64,000 bases of DNA from Rhodovarius crocodyli (GTDB taxonomy: Bacteria > Pseudomonadota > Alphaproteobacteria > Acetobacterales > Acetobacteraceae): positions 1-64,000 of the forward strand of contig CAMDJV010000017.1 of the NCBI GenBank assembly GCA_945901085.1, written 5' to 3'. The number at the start of each line of letters is the position of its first letter. Position 1 is the stretch's first letter. Shown one piece after another: positions 61,760 to 64,000 of this stretch. The notes under the pieces were generated by a model, which was not told the origin of the DNA, did no database searches, and saw nothing but the letters and a program-made list of their open reading frames with translations. The translations under genes and the position numbers were made by a program.

Positions 61760-62766
61760 AGCCGCTGAATGCCCACCGTATCGGGCGAAACCCGCGCGGT
61801 GCCGGCATCATGGTAGAGCCAGGCGGTTTGCCGCACCATGATCCAGGCGCGGTCGAAGGCTTCCTGGCTATGGATGGGGGAGAGCACGGCGGCGCGGGCT
61901 TCGGCGTATTCGCGCAGCCGCGCGCTGCTGGCCATTTTCTGCTGCCAGACCATGGTGGCGGTCTGGGTCACCACCTCGGGCACATCCTTGGGGAACCAAA
62001 GGCCGAAATAATTCAGCGGTGCTGGGATATTGGGCAGCCATTGGCGAATGGAGGGAATGGTGCCGAAGCCTTGCAGCGTGACCGGCTGTTCGCTCTGCAC
62101 CGCGAGGGGGATGAGGCGGCGGCCGCGGATCATTTCGGCCATCTCGACCAGCAATTGCGCCACCACCGGCACCTCGCCGGCCACGGCGGCCAGCACGGCG
62201 GGGTTGCCGCCATCATAGGTGGCGTGGCGGTAATTGACCCCAGGGGCTGCGGCCTTCACCGCTTCCATGATGTTGCGCCCGGCGGAGGATTGCCCGGCCG
62301 TGCCCACCGCCACGTCGCGCCGGGTCTGCAGGGCGTTCAGGAGTTGGCCGAAATCGGTGAAGCCGGCGCGCGGATTGGCCGAGATGGTGTTCACATTGGC
62401 CACGGTGAAGAAGAGGTTCCAATCCGACAATTGGGTGTCGAGCAGGCCGAGCACCTTGTAGCAGCCCACATCGACCGCCGCGCCGGCGGCCCAGGTGTAG
62501 CCATCGCGCGCGGCCTGCAGCACGTTGCGGGTGCCGATGGAGCCTGAGGCGCCGGGCTGGTTCACCACCACGAAGCGCTGGCCCAGCGCATCCTCCAATT
62601 CGGCGGCGGCAATGCGGGCCATCTGGTCGGTCGAGCCACCGGCGGCCCAGGGCACGACGAGCGTGACCGGGCGTTCAGGGCGCCACGGAAATGCCTGGGC
62701 GCGGGCGTGCATGGCGGGCAATGCAAGGGCGGTGCCGAGGATCGCGCGGCGGTTGAGTTCACGCAT
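61756..62766 (-). CDS. tctC: Bug-family tripartite tricarboxylate binding protein
   Basis: A 336-residue periplasmic receptor of the Bug/TctC family. A Tat-like or Sec signal is present (RELNRRAILGTALALPAMHARAQA). The body reads RPVTLVVPWAAGGSTDQMARIAAAELEDALGQRFVVVNQPGASGSIGT (in parts: VVPWAAGGSTDQMAR, VNQPGASGSIGT), the Bug signature. It delivers a carboxylate or small organic acid to TctAB. The ATG at 62,766 follows GGAAGGA. It is the first gene of the operon. Its ligand is not predictable; Bug genes are numerous in Roseomonas-like genomes. Confidence 0.9.
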   Translation of the reverse strand: MRELNRRAILGTALALPAMHARAQAFPWRPERPVTLVVPWAAGGSTDQMARIAAAELEDALGQRFVVVNQPGASGSIGTRNVLQAARDGYTWAAGAAVDVGCYKVLGLLDTQLSDWNLFFTVANVNTISANPRAGFTDFGQLLNALQTRRDVAVGTAGQSSAGRNIMEAVKAAAPGVNYRHATYDGGNPAVLAAVAGEVPVVAQLLVEMAEMIRGRRLIPLAVQSEQPVTLQGFGTIPSIRQWLPNIPAPLNYFGLWFPKDVPEVVTQTATMVWQQKMASSARLREYAEARAAVLSPIHSQEAFDRAWIMVRQTAWLYHDAGTARVSPDTVGIQRL

Positions 62767-62858
62767 GTTTGTTGTCCTTCCCTGGATGGGCACCAGCCTG
62801 GGGCGGGGCCGCGCCCGGCGTCAAGAGAAGCGAACCGTTTGGTTACCTAAAATTGCCT

Positions 62859-63668
62859 TCAGCCAAATTCCGGCCCCAGCACGGCCACGCATGCCGGGCC
62901 TATCGGCGGCAAGGGCTCACCCAGCACCATGCGGGTGAAGGGGCGCATGGGGGCGGCGAGTTCGGCCTCCAGCCAGGGCAGGAAGGCCTGGCCGTCGCGC
63001 AGATCGGCGATGCCGCCATCGGGCAGGGCAGCGGCCATGAGCGCCTGAGCGTGCGGCGCTGTCTCGGCCCAGAGCGGCCCGGCCTGGCGCCAGCGCGTGC
63101 CATCGCGCCCCAGCACGGCGGCAGCGATCCGCCCGCCCGCCTCGATCACCCAGCCCGGGTTGCGGGTGAGCATGCGGCGCAGCAGCCAGGCACGGTCGGC
63201 GCCGAAATGCTGCGCATCGAGCGCCAGCACGGCGGGGATATCGGTCTCGGTCATCGGGCGTGGGCCGGGGAGGCGGGGCAAGGGCGGGATGTGCCAGCGG
63301 GAAAAACCCCAGGCATCGGTGAAACCCATGCGACGATAGACCTCGCGGCCATCGGGCGTGGCGTCGAGGGCGATGGAGGTGGCGCCGGCCGCGTGCAGGC
63401 TCGCCACCGCCCATTCCATGCCGGCACGGGCCAGGCCCTGCCGGCGCAGGTCAGGGCGCACCAGCACCATGCCGATCCAGGCGATGGCAGGGCCGTAACG
63501 CAGCGTGGCCACGGTGGCGGCGAGTTCGGGCTGGCCGTCATCGCAGGCCATCACCGCGCCGTGTTCGGTAAAGACCTGCCAATCGGCCAGGGTCTGGTTC
63601 CAGCCGATCAGGCTGGAGAGCGCTTTCGCCCGCGGCAGGGCCGAGGGCGAAAGCGGTGCTAGTCGCAT
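62859..63668 (-). CDS. GNAT family N-acetyltransferase (two-domain)
   Basis: A 269-residue acetyltransferase. The first half (WIGMVLVRPDLRRQGLARAGMEWAVASL near residue 80) has the Q/RxxGxG/A acetyl-CoA loop; the second half reads PMTETDIPAVLALDAQHFGADRAWLLRRML, a second GNAT-like segment, as in the GCN5-related proteins with tandem domains. Acceptor is unknown. The start at 63,668 (MRLAPLS) is chosen by overlap with the upstream gene's stop at 63,659. It likely shares the promoter of the small protein upstream, and so the palindromic operator at 63,921-63,945. Confidence 0.82.
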   Translation of the reverse strand: MRLAPLSPSALPRAKALSSLIGWNQTLADWQVFTEHGAVMACDDGQPELAATVATLRYGPAIAWIGMVLVRPDLRRQGLARAGMEWAVASLHAAGATSIALDATPDGREVYRRMGFTDAWGFSRWHIPPLPRLPGPRPMTETDIPAVLALDAQHFGADRAWLLRRMLTRNPGWVIEAGGRIAAAVLGRDGTRWRQAGPLWAETAPHAQALMAAALPDGGIADLRDGQAFLPWLEAELAAPMRPFTRMVLGEPLPPIGPACVAVLGPEFG

Positions 63669-63898
63669 TCGCAGCCCGGTGCGGGTGCGATGCTGGCGCG
63701 CACCACGTGATGATCCACCCATTCCGCCACCAGCCGCCGCGCCTCGGAGAGCGAGGCCTCGGGATGATGCACCCGATAGAGTGTGGTGCAGGCCTGGAAG
63801 GCGGCGAAATCCTCGGCTCCCGTGTCGCGCAGCTCACGATAGGCGGTCACCACCGCGCGTTCGCAGCGGCGGGCGATATGGCTGTGGTCGCGACCCAT
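63659..63898 (-). CDS. 79-aa protein upstream of GNAT gene, unknown
   Basis: A small protein with histidine/cysteine content at both ends (HSHIARRCERAV and PAPGCECD) and a helical middle with VHHPEASLSEARRLVAEWVDHHVV. The His/Cys-rich ends could bind metal. I do not recognise a family. The ATG at 63,898 is preceded by GGGAGG six bases upstream; a longer version starting at 63,919 is less likely. It overlaps the GNAT gene by 10 bp. A strong palindrome lies 23-47 bp upstream of the start, overlapping the expected promoter. Confidence 0.7.
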   Translation of the reverse strand: MGRDHSHIARRCERAVVTAYRELRDTGAEDFAAFQACTTLYRVHHPEASLSEARRLVAEWVDHHVVRASIAPAPGCECD

Positions 63899-63920
63899 GG
63901 GCGGCCTCCCGGTTGACATG

Positions 63921-63945
63921 CGAGTGATTTGCGAATCACTCGCAA
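63921..63945. promoter_or_regulatory. palindromic operator, Fur/Irr-like
   Basis: Two overlapping perfect palindromes: CGAGTGATT-TGCG-AATCACTCG (63,921-63,942) and TTGCGAATCACTCGCAA (63,929-63,945). The TTGCGAxxxxxTCGCAA core resembles Fur-type boxes of alphaproteobacteria. It precedes the 79-aa gene on the minus strand. Identity of the regulator is not proven. Confidence 0.45.
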
Positions 63946-63987
63946 CAATTTCAACGATAGCCAGAATTCAATGGCCGTTCAAGTGTT

Positions 63988-64000
63988 AGAGCCTGTTTCC
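63988..64000. repeat. dispersed repeat family A, start of a third copy (window edge)
   Basis: AGAGCCTGTTTCC at the very end of the window matches the first 12 bases of copies A1 and A2. It is cut off by the window end. Confidence 0.6.

Overview
The window is GC-rich chromosomal DNA from an alphaproteobacterium. The family-level gene content (tripartite tricarboxylate transport with Bug-type binding protein, otnK/otnC, an XRE-S24 regulator, SOS boxes of the GTTC-N7-GTTC type, ImuA-ImuB-DnaE2) fits a Roseomonas-like member of the Acetobacteraceae. That placement is inferred from remembered gene content, not from a search. No rRNA, tRNA, CRISPR array, integrase or transposase was seen.

Region 1 (about 263-13,210, minus strand) is the most striking part: a compact late-gene cassette of a T7-like podovirus. 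In order of transcription it holds two conserved hypothetical genes, a small proline-rich protein, portal, scaffold, major capsid, gp11-like and gp12-like tail proteins, a gp14-like internal protein, tail fibre/pectate-lyase-like protein, a TerS candidate, TerL, a small membrane protein and a SleB-type cell wall hydrolase. No RNA polymerase, DNA replication gene or integrase is present. The cassette is squeezed between two ordinary host-type genes: a DUF952 gene begins 8 bp after the hydrolase stop, and a divergent XRE-S24 regulator lies on the other side. Its promoter region contains a perfect GTTC-N7-GTTC SOS box at 13,196-13,210. The T7 gp15 and gp16 ejection-protein genes are absent, and an 80-bp tandem repeat array sits exactly where they would be. 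Together this suggests a domesticated, DNA-damage-inducible podovirus-type particle, comparable in logic to a gene transfer agent but built on a different phage type. That interpretation is inference; the gene order, the box and the repeats are visible in the sequence.

Region 2 (13.3-35.9 kb) is host metabolism: an OmpR-type two-component system; a zinc-type alcohol dehydrogenase, an LpxL-like acyltransferase and a large membrane protein in one operon; a GST-DsbA-cupin operon; pobA; a 1,001-residue glycosyltransferase; a sterol-desaturase-family protein; a hydantoinase with two N-carbamoyl-D-amino acid hydrolases; prpD and prpC separated by an opposed esterase; and an alanine/lysine-rich histone-H1-like protein.

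Region 3 (35.9-53 kb) carries a SnoaL-like protein, a nitroreductase, otnC-otnK, a DUF1624 membrane protein, a phytanoyl-CoA dioxygenase, a solute-binding-protein remnant, a tartrate/D-malate dehydrogenase, msrQ, an ELM1-like protein, pyrE with a dipeptide ABC transporter (binding protein and two permeases, no ATPase), and two PhoX-family proteins, one with RTX repeats and one with a Tat signal.

Region 4 (53-64 kb) carries the SOS mutagenesis operon imuA-imuB-(72-aa gene)-dnaE2 with its own SOS box, a protein made of two similar halves, tctCBA, a GNAT acetyltransferase and a small protein behind a palindromic Fur-like operator.

Three families of short, hairpin-forming dispersed repeats are scattered through the window. 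Two of them share the ends TAGAGC...GCTCTA, and these ends repeatedly supply the TAG stop codon of the flanking gene.
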